Notes: a model not told the origin generated them from the sequence alone. DNA of 64,000 nucleotides from Morinoia aosen (GCA_030386875.1 CM059576.1:65967581-66031580); one strand, 5' to 3'; positions 11,178-22,409 are shown, numbered from the stretch's first letter. Numbers and translations: made by a program.

Positions 11178-14100
11178 TTACAATGTGGATAATTTTTTTG
11201 TGTCTTGTAAGAATTGAGCAAGGGCATTCAGGATCGAGAACTGCACAGGTTCTTCAAAGTGGCCTCCTCCTAGTATATTTTTTAAAGTTAGAGGCACTCG
11301 TATAGTGTTGAGGAAGATGATAAGGGAGCGGCGGGCTGTGTTGTGGTTTGGGCAGTTCAGAAGAAAATGTTCAATTGTTTCTGTGCCTCCACACTCACAG
11401 TTTGGGTGGTCGGACAGTCCAAAGCGGTATAGGTGTGCAGCAAGTCTCACGTGTCCAAGTCTAAGCCTGGTTGTCGATGTCTCAACCATACGATTGGAGT
11501 GAGAGGCCCAAGACCACTCTCCTATTGAGTTTTTAATTGAAGCCAAGAATCTGCCCTTGCCTTGTTGGACTGCTGTATTCCAAGTTTCTTTCCATTCCTC
11601 TGTTACAAGTTTTAGTAGGTGATTCTGAACGTCCTCAGTAAGCAGTGGAGATAACGTACGATATTGCATTTCGTGTGCAGCTTTGGCAAGAGCATCAGCA
11701 GCTTCATTTCCAGCAATTCCTTTATGTGCTGGAATGTATTGGATTTTTACTTCATGCTTTTTGTTCAGGGATGTCAAGATTTGCTGTATATTGTATATCA
11801 TTGTGGTATATTTCTTTGGTTTAGGTGATTGTATTAGGTGTATAGAGGACAAGGAGTCAGAGAAGATTACATATTGTTCTCCATCTTGTAAGTTGTTTTG
11901 AGCCCATTTCAAGGCCTCTGAAATTGCAAAAAGCTCTGCTCCAAACGAGGAGACATACGGTGAAAGTTTCCAGTTGAGCGATACATTTTTTGAAGGGATT
12001 ACCATTGCAGCTGTTGTGGAGACTGTAGGGTTCCCCTGGTGAGAGCCATCTGTATAAGCATGTAAGTGTATATTATATTGACTCTGGACAAGATCATGAA
12101 AGAGCTGGCTGATGGATTCTGGAGAGAGTTTGGTTGTAGGATTTTGGGAGAAGTTTGGCAACAACATGGTACTTGTTTTTATAAGGGGGTGAAATGGGCA
12201 ATGAAGGGTAGTAACCATTGGACGGGGGAAGGAATGTTGATACTTTTCATAAGTTTTGGTAGCAAGTGCAAAGAAAGATAGAGTCTTGTTCATGAGTCTG
12301 ATCTGGGGTATTCTTGGTAGTTCCAAGAATTCTGAGAGTTGCAAAATTCTGTGTGTATAATCAAGTAACAAGTGAGTTCTGTGTAGAGACAGGGGAGGGA
12401 CATTTGCTTCTATTTCTAGTGAGTTTATAGGGGTTGTTCTGAGGCAGCCTAGTGCAATTCGTAGTGAGTTATTCTGTATAATGTTTAACTTTTGTAGCAA
12501 ATATTTTGGGGCTGTAGAGTATAGTGGAGCTGCATAGTCTAGGCGACTTCGGATAAGTGTCTTATACAATCTGAGTAAGAGGGATCGATCTGTACCCCAA
12601 TGGTGATGAGAGATTGATTTTAAGAGATTCGTGAGTGGAATGCAACATGTTTTGAGAAAAGTAATATGGTAAGACCAATTTAATTTAGGAGCATCTAGGG
12701 TTACTCCCAGGTATCGATGTTGAGTCACAAATTCTAAAGTTGTTCCAGCTATCTTTATTGTTGGGGGAATGGCTCTAGATTGAGTGAAGAGCATACATTT
12801 TGTTTTTTTGAGATTCAGAGCAAGGCCCCATTTTGAGGACCAATTGTAAAAAGATGACAGTGCTTTCTGGATATTCTGTGTGGCTACAGCTATACTTTGG
12901 TGAGATGTGAAATAAGTAATGTCATCTGCATATTCCGCAGTTTGTACTGTTGGAATCGAGGGCAGGTCGCTCAACATTACATTGAAGAGCAAGGGAGATA
13001 AGACCGCTCCTTGAGGAACCCCAGTCTTCATTTTTCTCACTGTTGACCGTTCCCCCTCATAGAAGACCTGAAAGCTGCGGTCCCCTAGGTACTCTCTAAT
13101 CCAGCAGAGAAGCTTGCCGTGTATACCTAATTTTGAGAGTTTATAAAGGAGGCCTGTGTGCCATACACGGTCGAAGGCTTGTGTAAGGTCGCAAAAAGCA
13201 ACTATTAGGTTATGCTTTTTTTGCTGTGCATTGCGAATGGCTGATTCCAGCCTTGTCACTTGATCTACTGCAGATAGTCTTTGTCTGAACCCTCCCTGTT
13301 GTGTTCTCAATGCACTCGTTTCTTCAAGAAAGTAGTTTAACCTGTTTTTTATTACGGCTTCCATTAGCTTTCCAATGCATGATAAAAGAGATATAGGACG
13401 ATAAGAAGAAACTTCAGAGGGAGGTTTTGATGGTTTGGGGAGGGGAAGAAGTAGGGCTTTTTTCCATGGTTGAGGAATGACTCCTGCGTCAAGGCTTTGG
13501 TTATAAATGTCTAGCAGCCATTCTTTGTAGGATGGCGGCAAGTGCTTAATATGTTGATTACTGATTTGGTCTAGACCCGGAGAAGTATTGTTTAATGTAG
13601 AAATGACTCGGTCTAGTTCATGCATTGCAATTGAGGAATTGTACCATATTGTGTTTTCATTTAGTAGTGCAATAGAGAGGGGTAGCAGAATGAATGTGGG
13701 ATAGGGTTGGGGTGCTGGTGCTGAAAAAATATTTTCAAAATAAGTGGCAAGAAGTTCAACTTTTCCTGGGGAGTCTGAAACTATATTAGTAGGCGTGACA
13801 AAAGGCTGGGTTTTACGAGGAGAGGACCTCAGGTTATGAATTTTTTTCCAAAGTGTTGAAGGTGGAGTATCTGAAGTAATGGAGTTACAAAACTTATTCC
13901 ATGAGGAGCGTTTGGCTTCCTTAATATCCCTTTTTAGTTGAGCTTCAGCACGTTTGAAGGCTATGAGATTTATTTGGGTCGGTTGTTTTATAAAAAGTTT
14001 CTTAGCAAAGTTTCTGTTTTCCAAGGAAGTTTTGCAAGTTTCATTCCACCAAGATTTACTATAACGAGGGTTAACTGTTTCTTTGGTCAGGGGAAAGGTT

Positions 14101-14954
14101 TTAAAGGAAGCTGTTAAAATGCTGTTAGTAATTTTTGAATTATTGTTGGTTACATCTTCTGTAATGTGGCACTCTCTCTGTGGTAAGGATGTCACCCATC
14201 TCTCCCAGGAACCCTCGTCAAATTTCCACCTAGGTAAGGTACGGTGCATGACCAGTTGGGGGGTCAACAGGAGAGTCGTGGTTATCGTGTAATGGTCACT
14301 AGTAAGGTCTGGGCCTGAGCGAACAATGGCACTTGGAAGAAGATTAGTTGAGGAGAAGGAAAGATCCAGAGTGGAGTGTTGATTATGGTAAGTATTGTAG
14401 TAGGTAGGGAGAGAGGGAGGAGTGAGGAGAGCAATGTTAGGATGTTGGAGAAGGAACAGTTCTATATTTTTCCCTGTGCTGTTTGGGTTGTAGGCCTTGT
14501 TAGGCTCCCACAATGTGCTATGGGCGTTGAAGTCTCCTAGTATTATGAATTTAGTTCCCAGGGAAGTGAAATAATGATTAATTTCCTGGAGAGTGATAAG
14601 ACAGTTTGGATTATAGACATTAAGGATTGCAAGGGAGCTTGACTGATTAAGTGATATGGACAGAGCTTGGATTTCCAGTTTACCATTAGGGAAATGAACT
14701 AAGTTTATTGGTAGATAAGGAATGTCATTGCGTACTAGGATTGCTAGCCCCCCTCCTTGCTGACCATTTGGACGATGTGAGTAAATAGCTGTATAGTTGA
14801 TAAAAGTGGGTTCAAAATCCTCAGACAACCATGTTTCACTCAAGCAGACTACATGGGGGTGGTTTGAGTACAAATGAAGCTTGAGGAGTGAGAGTTTATT
14901 ACGTAAGCTGTGGCAGTTCCACTGAAGAATTTTCAGTTCTTTCTGGGGAGGCAT
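11178..14954 (-). CDS. I-type non-LTR retrotransposon ORF2: endonuclease, reverse transcriptase, RNase H
   Basis: This 1258-codon uninterrupted frame encodes the enzyme for target-primed reverse transcription. Domains in order: AP-type endonuclease at about residues 8-230 (QWNCHS, LSETWL, GDFNAH, SDH); reverse transcriptase at about 450-740 (SYRPISLL, GGFRQ, CDLTQAFDRVW, GVPQGAVLSPLLF, and an intact EYADD box near 675); RNase H at about 962-1090 (AYTDGS, GAELFA, FSDSLSS, PAHKGIAGNEAAD); and a C-terminal CECGG...EHFLLNC zinc motif near 1186-1201. RNase H places it in the I group (I, Nimb, LOA, R1-like clades) and not in Jockey or CR1. Its ATG lies inside the end of ORF1 (22-nt overlap, different frame), so translation probably depends on reinitiation or coupling. 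All visible catalytic residues are present. Confidence 0.93.
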   Translation of the reverse strand: MPPQKELKILQWNCHSLRNKLSLLKLHLYSNHPHVVCLSETWLSEDFEPTFINYTAIYSHRPNGQQGGGLAILVRNDIPYLPINLVHFPNGKLEIQALSISLNQSSSLAILNVYNPNCLITLQEINHYFTSLGTKFIILGDFNAHSTLWEPNKAYNPNSTGKNIELFLLQHPNIALLTPPSLPTYYNTYHNQHSTLDLSFSSTNLLPSAIVRSGPDLTSDHYTITTTLLLTPQLVMHRTLPRWKFDEGSWERWVTSLPQRECHITEDVTNNNSKITNSILTASFKTFPLTKETVNPRYSKSWWNETCKTSLENRNFAKKLFIKQPTQINLIAFKRAEAQLKRDIKEAKRSSWNKFCNSITSDTPPSTLWKKIHNLRSSPRKTQPFVTPTNIVSDSPGKVELLATYFENIFSAPAPQPYPTFILLPLSIALLNENTIWYNSSIAMHELDRVISTLNNTSPGLDQISNQHIKHLPPSYKEWLLDIYNQSLDAGVIPQPWKKALLLPLPKPSKPPSEVSSYRPISLLSCIGKLMEAVIKNRLNYFLEETSALRTQQGGFRQRLSAVDQVTRLESAIRNAQQKKHNLIVAFCDLTQAFDRVWHTGLLYKLSKLGIHGKLLCWIREYLGDRSFQVFYEGERSTVRKMKTGVPQGAVLSPLLFNVMLSDLPSIPTVQTAEYADDITYFTSHQSIAVATQNIQKALSSFYNWSSKWGLALNLKKTKCMLFTQSRAIPPTIKIAGTTLEFVTQHRYLGVTLDAPKLNWSYHITFLKTCCIPLTNLLKSISHHHWGTDRSLLLRLYKTLIRSRLDYAAPLYSTAPKYLLQKLNIIQNNSLRIALGCLRTTPINSLEIEANVPPLSLHRTHLLLDYTHRILQLSEFLELPRIPQIRLMNKTLSFFALATKTYEKYQHSFPRPMVTTLHCPFHPLIKTSTMLLPNFSQNPTTKLSPESISQLFHDLVQSQYNIHLHAYTDGSHQGNPTVSTTAAMVIPSKNVSLNWKLSPYVSSFGAELFAISEALKWAQNNLQDGEQYVIFSDSLSSIHLIQSPKPKKYTTMIYNIQQILTSLNKKHEVKIQYIPAHKGIAGNEAADALAKAAHEMQYRTLSPLLTEDVQNHLLKLVTEEWKETWNTAVQQGKGRFLASIKNSIGEWSWASHSNRMVETSTTRLRLGHVRLAAHLYRFGLSDHPNCECGGTETIEHFLLNCPNHNTARRSLIIFLNTIRVPLTLKNILGGGHFEEPVQFSILNALAQFLQDTKKLSTL

Positions 14955-16762
14955 TTTGCGGGTTTTTTAATCTGTACTTGGGGGTGCTGGTTTGGATGGG
15001 ACTTCAAGTGGTCATGTCTACGTCCTAATACTGGCGATGGTTCAATAGAAGAGAGTTTGGCTATTTGGTTATTCAAATACTTGCCTCCAATTATTGGTGA
15101 AGGGGAGATGTTATCTTCTATCCCCTGACTGGATGGCATATTATGTGCTACAGCTGTTGAGGTTGATTGGGTGGATCCAGATTTGACTACAAGATTCATT
15201 GCTGTTGTGTGCTGGTTGACTGATTGATTTTTATCTGTATTCATAATGTGTTTGTCACATGTGCTGCCAGAAATGTGGGGAGCTACTGTATTGATCACAG
15301 CATTTGCAATGCTATTCAACTGCTCTGGGTCATTGGTTGAATTCTGTGGTTGACAGAAATGAAGTACTTTGGATAGCAGTGAAACTAATTCCATTAAGGT
15401 TGACTGTAGGCTGCTTGGAGAGGTGAAGTCAGATTCTGTTTGGGTGGCTACTGATAGTGAGGCTTGAGAGTGGTTTTCCATTGATGATTTAGGTGAATTT
15501 AACTTGGTTGTTCTGATAGGCACAGAGGTTTGGATAGACTGGGAGTCACTTCTAACAAATTGTGTTGAGTTTTGCCTGACTTCTGCCAAAGCATCACGAT
15601 AAGAGAGTTTATGTTGTACTCTAATTTTTTCAACAGTTTTTGCTTGTTTCATAAAGGGGCAGCCCCCATAGTTTGCTGTATGGGAGCCAGAGCAATTTGT
15701 ACATTTTGGAATGGAACCTGATGGGCAATCCTTCACTTGGTGAGGGCCTGAACATGCTACACATCTAGGTGGATTTCTACACTGTTGAGCATTGTGCCCA
15801 AATCTCTGGCATTGGTAACACTGCCAGGGTTTGCCTATGTACGGGTTGACTTTGAACCTTTGGTAGTTGAAGTAGACATACTCTGGCAGAGAAGAAGCTT
15901 GAAAGACTATTTTTACCATTGTAGTGGGGCCTTGGTTTTTGGGTTTCTGAATTCGGGATACTTTGAGGTTTGCATAACCTGCTTCAGCTAGGGCTTCCTC
16001 TATTTCAGAGTCCAGAGTATCAGTCCCAAATGGTCCAATGACACCAATGGTTTGGGACTGATTAGCAGGCAGTCGACAGAAAATCTGCCATGGGCCTAAT
16101 TCAGTTATTTTTAACAGTGTTGATATTTTAGATGCAGCAGTGGAAGTCATGACAAGTACCAGGATGTTACGTTTGAAATTTTTATGTATGCTAGCAATTC
16201 CTGCTGCTCCAAATGGAGAATTAGCAAGAAGTTTGGATAATTGAAATTCATTTGACAAAAACTTATTTGCATTGCTATTTTTGTCTGTAGGTTCTATCAG
16301 AAGTATTGGGGCACCATCAGTGTGTACTTGGTTGAGATTTGGTTGAGGCTGGTATGAAGGTAGGCTATCATCTGATTTGTTCACATCAGTGACTGTTTCT
16401 GCAGAGTTGCTTCGTTCGAGTTGACAGGTTTGAAAACCCGCAAAGTTAGGATCTGAATTGAGAGACACATTTGATAGTATTGATGACTGTGATGAACTTC
16501 TGGGGCGCTTGGCCCCAGGTTGAGAAGGGTCCGTAATGTTTGGTTGGTTTAGTTGTGAGCTTTCATTTTGGGTATCCATAACTTCCACACATGTGGCTGA
16601 AGTAGAGGCTGTAATAGCTTCTTCACTTAAAGAGATTGAAGGCAGTTTTGAGGTTTTGGTAACTGTTACGTTTTGGGCTTTGGTCGGCCTTGAGTAAGGG
16701 GCAGGGGGCTTTGGAAAGGCCCCTCCCTTAGTTTTGTGTTTAGCTCGTTTAGGACTCCCCAT
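14933..16762 (-). CDS. I-type non-LTR retrotransposon ORF1 (gag-like, zinc knuckles)
   Basis: A 609-codon intact frame encodes the RNA-binding partner of ORF2. The N-terminal third is Ser/Thr/Pro-rich and low-complexity. Three cysteine-rich knuckles follow at about residues 313-365: CYQCQRFGHNAQQC, CVACSGPHQVKDC and CTNCSGSHTANYGGC. This is the arrangement usual in I/Jockey-type ORF1 proteins, which coat the RNA. The C-terminal half is polar and poorly conserved in character. The stop overlaps the ORF2 start by 22 nt. Confidence 0.88.
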   Translation of the reverse strand: MGSPKRAKHKTKGGAFPKPPAPYSRPTKAQNVTVTKTSKLPSISLSEEAITASTSATCVEVMDTQNESSQLNQPNITDPSQPGAKRPRSSSQSSILSNVSLNSDPNFAGFQTCQLERSNSAETVTDVNKSDDSLPSYQPQPNLNQVHTDGAPILLIEPTDKNSNANKFLSNEFQLSKLLANSPFGAAGIASIHKNFKRNILVLVMTSTAASKISTLLKITELGPWQIFCRLPANQSQTIGVIGPFGTDTLDSEIEEALAEAGYANLKVSRIQKPKNQGPTTMVKIVFQASSLPEYVYFNYQRFKVNPYIGKPWQCYQCQRFGHNAQQCRNPPRCVACSGPHQVKDCPSGSIPKCTNCSGSHTANYGGCPFMKQAKTVEKIRVQHKLSYRDALAEVRQNSTQFVRSDSQSIQTSVPIRTTKLNSPKSSMENHSQASLSVATQTESDFTSPSSLQSTLMELVSLLSKVLHFCQPQNSTNDPEQLNSIANAVINTVAPHISGSTCDKHIMNTDKNQSVNQHTTAMNLVVKSGSTQSTSTAVAHNMPSSQGIEDNISPSPIIGGKYLNNQIAKLSSIEPSPVLGRRHDHLKSHPNQHPQVQIKKPAKCLPRKN

Positions 16763-17035
16763 GAGGCCGGCAATTCCAAGCCCAAGTTAGGAAAAGAGAG
16801 GAAAAAAAAAAAATTGACCAAAACAATCAAACACTATCACAACACACTCACACTAGTATTATTGAGTAAATAAATGTTAATACTTAGTCCGATGCGCCGT
16901 CTGCAAAAAAACTCAAGATCGTCCCTGCCTGACTTTTCTTTTCTCGATCCCGTTGTCCGCTTATTACGATCTTGAGATCTTTCCGCTCTGAAATTTTGAA
17001 AAATTGTGTCACAGTTTATTCCCATCGCAACATTT
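16763..17035 (-). other. candidate 5' UTR of the I-type element
   Basis: Minus-strand leader of about 270 nt before ORF1, with an oligo-T tract (seen as A's at 16803-16813). The exact 5' end cannot be set from sequence alone; no target duplication was found. Confidence 0.35.
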
Positions 17036-17707
17036 AAAAATACGTCATTTCGGGTAAATACGTTTTCTATGTATCAAGGATAAGCAAGGAAACGTAATAA
17101 TATACATGATTTACAGGTATCTGTCGGCACATCGTCAAACTTAATTTAGAAACAGCACATATAATTCAAATTATTTTAATTAGCAACCAGCTACATAGGT
17201 CGACTCCCCTAGTAACGTATTGGGAACTTTTACTGTGATGTTTAGCTGAGACTTTCTTACGTGTGCAACTCACACTCAAGTAGCGAAAAAAGGCTCAACA
17301 GGTTAACTTTGTGTTGCTTATTACATACAAACCTGCATTGGCCATGGTTACTCATTCACGCTATCAATAATCAATATAATAAAAATTCTCTAATCTTGTA
17401 GTTAAACATGAAATCTGTTTTTGCATGAGTTTTATAACGAAATGATGAGCGTAATTGATTAAACATGTAGTGTATATAATCATATAGAACACAAGTTTTG
17501 TAAGCTAGTAAATAACGGGTTATTTCGAACACTTTTTTGAACACCAGATAATTCACGTGACTCGATTTGTTTTCGTTACCTATGACCGTTAAAAAGAAAA
17601 ATCCTTTACCGCCAGAATGGTGCTCGTACTGAATAACTCAACCTACTCACCCCCACTCACGCTCGGCCGACTAGCGCCACTTGAAGTAACAAACAACAAA
17701 ACAACAA
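17036..17707. other. no gene recognised
   Basis: AT-rich sequence between the I-type element and the SINE. No frame or repeat that I can support. Confidence 0.5.
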
Positions 17708-17985
17708 CATCGGCATCTTTGGGATGCTTTATTTCCAATCAAGCCTGATACATTTGATCTTAGCATTGGTTTTTCAGATGTCTCATAACTAACACTATAT
17801 ATAGGACACCATGACGGTTCCCGCGTAAAACCGGTACCCATTTCCGACACCTGGGTTGAGTGGGGTATTGTGCTTGAGCTTTCCCTCATACCCAACGGGG
17901 AAAATCGCCGCACCAGCGCTGGGATACGAACCCTCGTCTCCAACGTACAAGGCCGATCCCTTAACCACTGTGCCACCGCGAGCAC
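17708..17985 (-). mobile_element. tRNA-derived SINE, copy 1
   Basis: Minus-strand reading begins with a tRNA-like head. Box A is GTGGCACAGTGGTTAAGG (about 17957-17975) and box B is GGTTCGTATCC (about 17919-17930), giving an internal RNA polymerase III promoter. A unique body and a tail ending in an AATAAAGCATCCC-type motif follow. About 278 bp. Copies 2 and 3 lie at 38104-38378 and 39953-40230. No protein is encoded; frames across it are accidental. A functional tRNA is unlikely because no 3' half of an acceptor stem follows box B. Confidence 0.8.
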
Positions 17986-19555
17986 TTTTGAAGAACAGGA
18001 ATATTCGCGCCCATTGAACTTCCCTCTCTCCTTGCACTCTAGGAATTTGATAGCACTTAAATAACGCTTTATTCTACATAAGTAGTCGCAGGTGGCATCA
18101 CTGGAAACGGAGTCGCCTATGTAAGGCATGGAAATCTTAAGTTACCCACACCGCTCTTCTTACCTGCTCCTTGACCACAAGACTACCAGGCAGTAGATGG
18201 GCATTGGGGAATCGTTGGATTTCTTAATGTATAATTTCGTACCACGTGTGAAAATATGAATTGATAATCCAGAACACGTCCAATGAAAAGGCCTCTATGA
18301 ATTACTCGCTTTGGTTGATCTGAGAATCATCAGTTTAGTTTACAGGAAATACTTGCGCAAAATAGAAAATTAACCTCTCAAAGTTTGTGTTCACGATCTC
18401 TTCCATTGCTAGGAAGAGATCAAAATTTATTTGTACAAGCCTGGAAAAGAAGTATTTTAGAGGATCAGTTTATGAACCTCCTTAGCAACGACAATGAGGT
18501 TTTCAAAAAAGAGGAGGTAAGAATTTAGTGAGAAATTAAAAAACGGGGAATCTGTGCACACACTGTACGCATAGAAATGGCGAGATGAAAGAAGCTTTTC
18601 AAACAAATTAACCGCCGGAAAAGTAATGCGTCTTGACATCAAAAGACAGCTATGAACTGAACAGATAGTCAGTAATTAAGCTAAACAAGAACTCCTATTC
18701 AAACATAACCAATCCCAGATTAAGCACCTGAATTCACAACTCCGAGAGGGCGTTTATTGCCGTAGATACAATATTCGAATCCCTTGAGTTGGTATAGTGT
18801 CTTAATGGGCAGTGTGTACTGCATGTGTTGGTTCACGGCAATTGTGGTATAGTTGTTAACTAACAATTATCCCCACCATGATGACTAAATGATGCAATTT
18901 TGAATGGGACTAAGATGCATACGAAAAAATAAAGGCGTGCTATCAGTAACTAACCACAGGTTTCTGCCTTGAAAATCAAGACTTTCAACTCAAAATAATT
19001 CGACTCGCTATATTTTTTTTAAATAGCTCTTCTAAACTCAGCAAGACCACTACTCCGCGCGTCTGCTACTCGACCAGTGATGTATCCTTCGTTTTTCACA
19101 CAAGTCAAATTTGGCGCACTAGAATCAGGTTAAATTAATTGTTTTCTTTTTGACACTTTACATTAGTCAGTTAGTGTTAACGTTGACGCAGAGAAAAAAG
19201 TCACCAAATGTAACATCATGATATTGAATGATATGATCGAAAGATGCTGTAGTTATCAAAGTTCATATTTAAAAAAAGATTATGAACCTATGATTTGTTT
19301 TAAATATTTGCCATTCATAATAAATCGTACAAATTTCTAAACAAATTACATTCATGACAACGGAAACAATGCTCTCAATAACTATTTTTTTTGGTTGAGG
19401 GATTCGATCATGATAAAGCTGCGTAGTACAAAAAGCAACATTATTTTCGCTTCTTATGTACGTTTTAGGTTTTGTACAGGAATAAGCGTGGTTAAATTGC
19501 TGATTTGGGAATGAAAAAAAAATATCACTTAAAACTTAAGTTTTTCATATTGGAC
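17986..19555. other. no gene recognised
   Basis: About 1.6 kb of AT-rich sequence. The stretch 18870-18900 weakly resembles the flank of the 35-bp array near 20545-20600, suggesting an old repeat fragment. Nothing else is supported. Confidence 0.4.
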
Positions 19556-19810
19556 AATAATGGACGTTTCTAGTTACACAGTTTCAAACTGTATCTCGCA
19601 AATGTCTACCTTCACAATCCACACACTGCTGCAGACGTTTTCTGAAATTCTCATAGTCTCTTTCAAGCATGTTCTCTGGTATTCTTGCAATTTCAGCCTC
19701 AATATTATGCTGTAGGTGTTCCAGGATGCTGGGACGATGGCAAAACTCCTTCGACTTCAAGTAATCCCCAAAAAAAACTTACATCGGGCTAATCAGGCAT
19801 CATCATTAAC
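19556..19810 (-). pseudogene. 3' remnant of a mariner/DDE-type transposase
   Basis: The minus strand encodes a C-terminal segment running from near 19775 to about 19596 and ending at a stop, with the motifs YLKSK, ARIPENMLER, NFRKRLQQC and a final GRHLRD. This pattern is typical of the C-terminus of insect mariner-like (DDE_3/DUF4817-type) transposases. The preceding PDL-x-DFFLWG region can be seen just upstream but is frameshifted with a stop. Only about 80 residues remain, so it is a dead fragment. Confidence 0.65.
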
Positions 19811-19946
19811 TTTTGAGGCAAACGTTTCCTGGAAGGTTTATCTCTCGGATGTGGGATCTCAACTGCCTCCAACCCTCGGTCGTAGCCCCATGCGATTTTT
19901 TTGGGGGGTAACCTGAAGTTGAAGAAGTATCCTAAATACTCCGTCT

Positions 19947-20530
19947 GTGGTGTTGTTGCCTGCTACTAGTTACTGCGTCTGCAGGTGTTGTTGTCTGCCA
20001 CTAGTTACTGCGTCTGCAGGTGTTGTTGTCTGCCACTAGTTACTGCGTCTGCAGGTGTTGTTGTCTGCCAGTAGTTACTGCGTTTGTAGGTGTTATTGTC
20101 TGCCACTAGTTACTCCGTCTGCAGGTGTTGTTGTCTGCCACTAGTTAGTGCGTCTGCAGGTGTTGTTGTCTGCCACTAGTTACTGCATCTGCAGGTGTTG
20201 TCGTCTGCCACTCGTTACTTCGTCGGCAGGTGTTGTCTGCCACTAATTACTGCGTCTGCAGGTGATGTTGTCTGCCACTAGTTACTGCATTTGTAGGTGT
20301 TATTGTCTGCCACTAGTTACTCGGTCTGCAGGTGTTGTTGTTTGCCACTATAGTTACAGCGACTGCAGGTAATGTCTGCTACTAGTTGCTGCGTCTTCAG
20401 ATGTTGTCTGCCACTAGTTACTGCGTCTGCAGGTGTTGTCTACCACTAGCCCCTGAATCTGCAGGTGTCTGCCACTAGTTACTTCGTGTGCAGATGTTGT
20501 CTGCCACTAGTTACTGCGTCTGCAGATGTG
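19947..20530 (+). repeat. 35-bp tandem array (about 16 units)
   Basis: Units of 32-35 bp contain GTCTGCCACTAGTTACTGCG followed by TCTGCAG; shorter units lack one TTG. The same array occurs inverted at about 62103-62236, with the same neighbouring sequence (20545-20618 matches 62035-62095 inverted). It is therefore a component of the FB-2 repeat family, not a free satellite. Confidence 0.9.
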
Positions 20531-20621
20531 TTCACAGCAATGTCCCCACCACCATCAGCTAATCTCTAATTACCTACGGCTAAACGATGCAATTTTGTAT
20601 ATTCAGGCAGTAAGCTGCTTA

Positions 20622-21151
20622 AGGCCCCGATACACTGGGCTAAAATCGCGGTGATAACCGCCGGCACGCCTCTCAATGTGCCTCCCATCCCTGCACACCA
20701 GCCAGTTGGCAGAGTGGCCACCGAGCTTTCTGCGATCCGAGCATGTCTGGATTAGGACGGTCGTCACTGCGACGAGCAGTACCGATTTGAACGTTGACGG
20801 GAGAGGTGTACAGCCATGTCTTGCTCCGCAACTGAGTAGACAAAACTCGAACGCTGAATTCTATAGACGCATTTAAAAAATTCGACTGCTTGCAGAATGT
20901 GATCAGCAGCGCTTACAGAAGGCTAAAGCACAGCGCAACGTGCGCTTTGGTTCAATCCTGCGCTCCATACGGCTGGTCGCAATCGCGCACCTACTCGTAC
21001 GACACGCTGAGGCAGACTGACGCCTTGCATTGCAGTCCGCGGTGCTTCATCTTGCGTGCTGAGTGTATCATGTCGCCAGTTCTCACTTCAACTGGCGGAC
21101 GGATCCACTGCCGCAATTTCTCGAGTCATGAACGCCAGTGTATCGGGGCCT
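20622..21151. mobile_element. TTA-flanked MITE (PIF/Harbinger-like), 530 bp
   Basis: Perfect terminal inverted repeats, AGGCCCCGATACACTGG at 20622-20638 and its complement at 21135-21151, are flanked by TTA on both sides (20619-20621 and 21152-21154). TTA duplications are usual for PIF/Harbinger transposons. The related FB-2 sequence at about 62005-62025 (inverted) runs straight through the junction without this insert, which confirms both boundaries. There is no transposase; frames inside are not supported as genes. Confidence 0.82.
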
Positions 21152-22029
21152 TTAGTAAAAATGGCGGCGTGCTTACAAAAACTGACCTCAGGTTTGTGCT
21201 TGGAAGTTAATTATCTCTCAGATGACTTAACGGCACTCAACCGTGTGGATCTTTATACACGAACTATTCTGAATGTGGCAACTACTGGCACCATTATTCT
21301 CATTCAAGATGAACACGATATGCCCTGTTTGCGGCTGTAAAAAATGTTCTCAATTACTTCGATTTAAATTAGTTACCGATGACTAATTTTGAAAACCGTG
21401 AAATCCAGCCTGATTATTATGAGTTCATTTAACAGACTAAAATTTTTATCTGAAACTGTTTTTTCATATCTCAGAACTGAAAACTTAAACATTGAAATGT
21501 TGCAAAAATTTGTATTGAGTATAATTGATACGCGTTTTTTTGTAAGTAGTTGATATTCACAGGACAATGGACAGAAAATTGGTCAAATTTTGAAGGTTAA
21601 CTAATTTATTTTTTAATTTTCTTATTCCACTGCACAAAAACATGCTCACTTCCATTGTTGATGCTATATCGCTTCTTATGATAGCATATATGCAAAAATC
21701 AACACATTTAATTTTCTTTCTTATTATTACGTTGTGGTATTAGATGTTATGGTGCTGGTGTACGTACAGGGATGTAGCACCGTACCCACACCAGCAACAA
21801 AATTTCAATGTATATACTGACAAAAAACGTTAGAGAACTGATTTATACAGCAACAAAAACATAGGAAGTGAAAATAATGCAAAGCATCAGCAATGAGAGG
21901 TGGCATGTTGTCCTACGGAACATTTCTCTCGTGGTCGAATGACTCTAGCAGAAAATGAATTAGTTACCGTTCTGCTGAAAGTTGATCACCACATTTTGAA
22001 AAAAAAATTTCCAAATTTTTAAATGAATT

Positions 22030-22178
22030 TATAGGAGAGGGATTTATATATTATATATATATATATAGACGGGCAGTTATAGGAGAGGGATTTATGTACC
22101 ATATATATCGACGGGCAGTTATAGGAAAGGGATTTATATATTATACATATGGACGGGCAGTTATAGGAGAGGGATTTG
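22030..22178 (+). repeat. short tandem repeat, 41-49 bp unit
   Basis: About 3.5 copies of a unit containing GGGCAGTTATAGGAGAGGG and a TA-rich stretch, starting near 22030, 22079, 22120 and 22161. No coding potential. Confidence 0.85.
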
Positions 22179-22409
22179 GTTAAAGTTCAAGTAGAAATGA
22201 AGACCGGTGAAGAATTCTATAAATATTTTGATAAATCATTTAATTTCTATGGATAAACTGTATTAATAATGGAATAATTGATTCTATTTATGATCAATAC
22301 AACAACAAAAACAAAACAAAACCGTTTATTTCCAAGTTGCCACATGAGATATATATGCCAACATATTGGCTTTTAAAAGTTCCTTAATATAAGACGTCCT
22401 AAAACAAAA

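Larger units (their letters stand above)
19947..21870 (+). mobile_element. FB-2 family, single-arm copy
   Basis: Outer array (19947-20530), flank (20545-20620), an internal block (21155-21340, matching 61850-62040 inverted) and an inner block (about 21580-21870, matching 46390-46620 and, inverted, 46985-47240) occur in the same order as in the large foldback copy at 45958-62250. The second arm is absent. A 530-bp MITE interrupts it at 20622. The part 21345-21570 differs from the other copies, so subfamilies exist. Confidence 0.6.

Noticed and set aside
11305-16000. Plus-strand frames opposite the I-type element
   Set aside because: They are antisense shadows of ORF1 and ORF2.
20676-21340. 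Overlapping plus-strand frames of 94-106 codons as genes
   Set aside because: They cross the boundary of the TTA-flanked MITE and have no recognisable domain.
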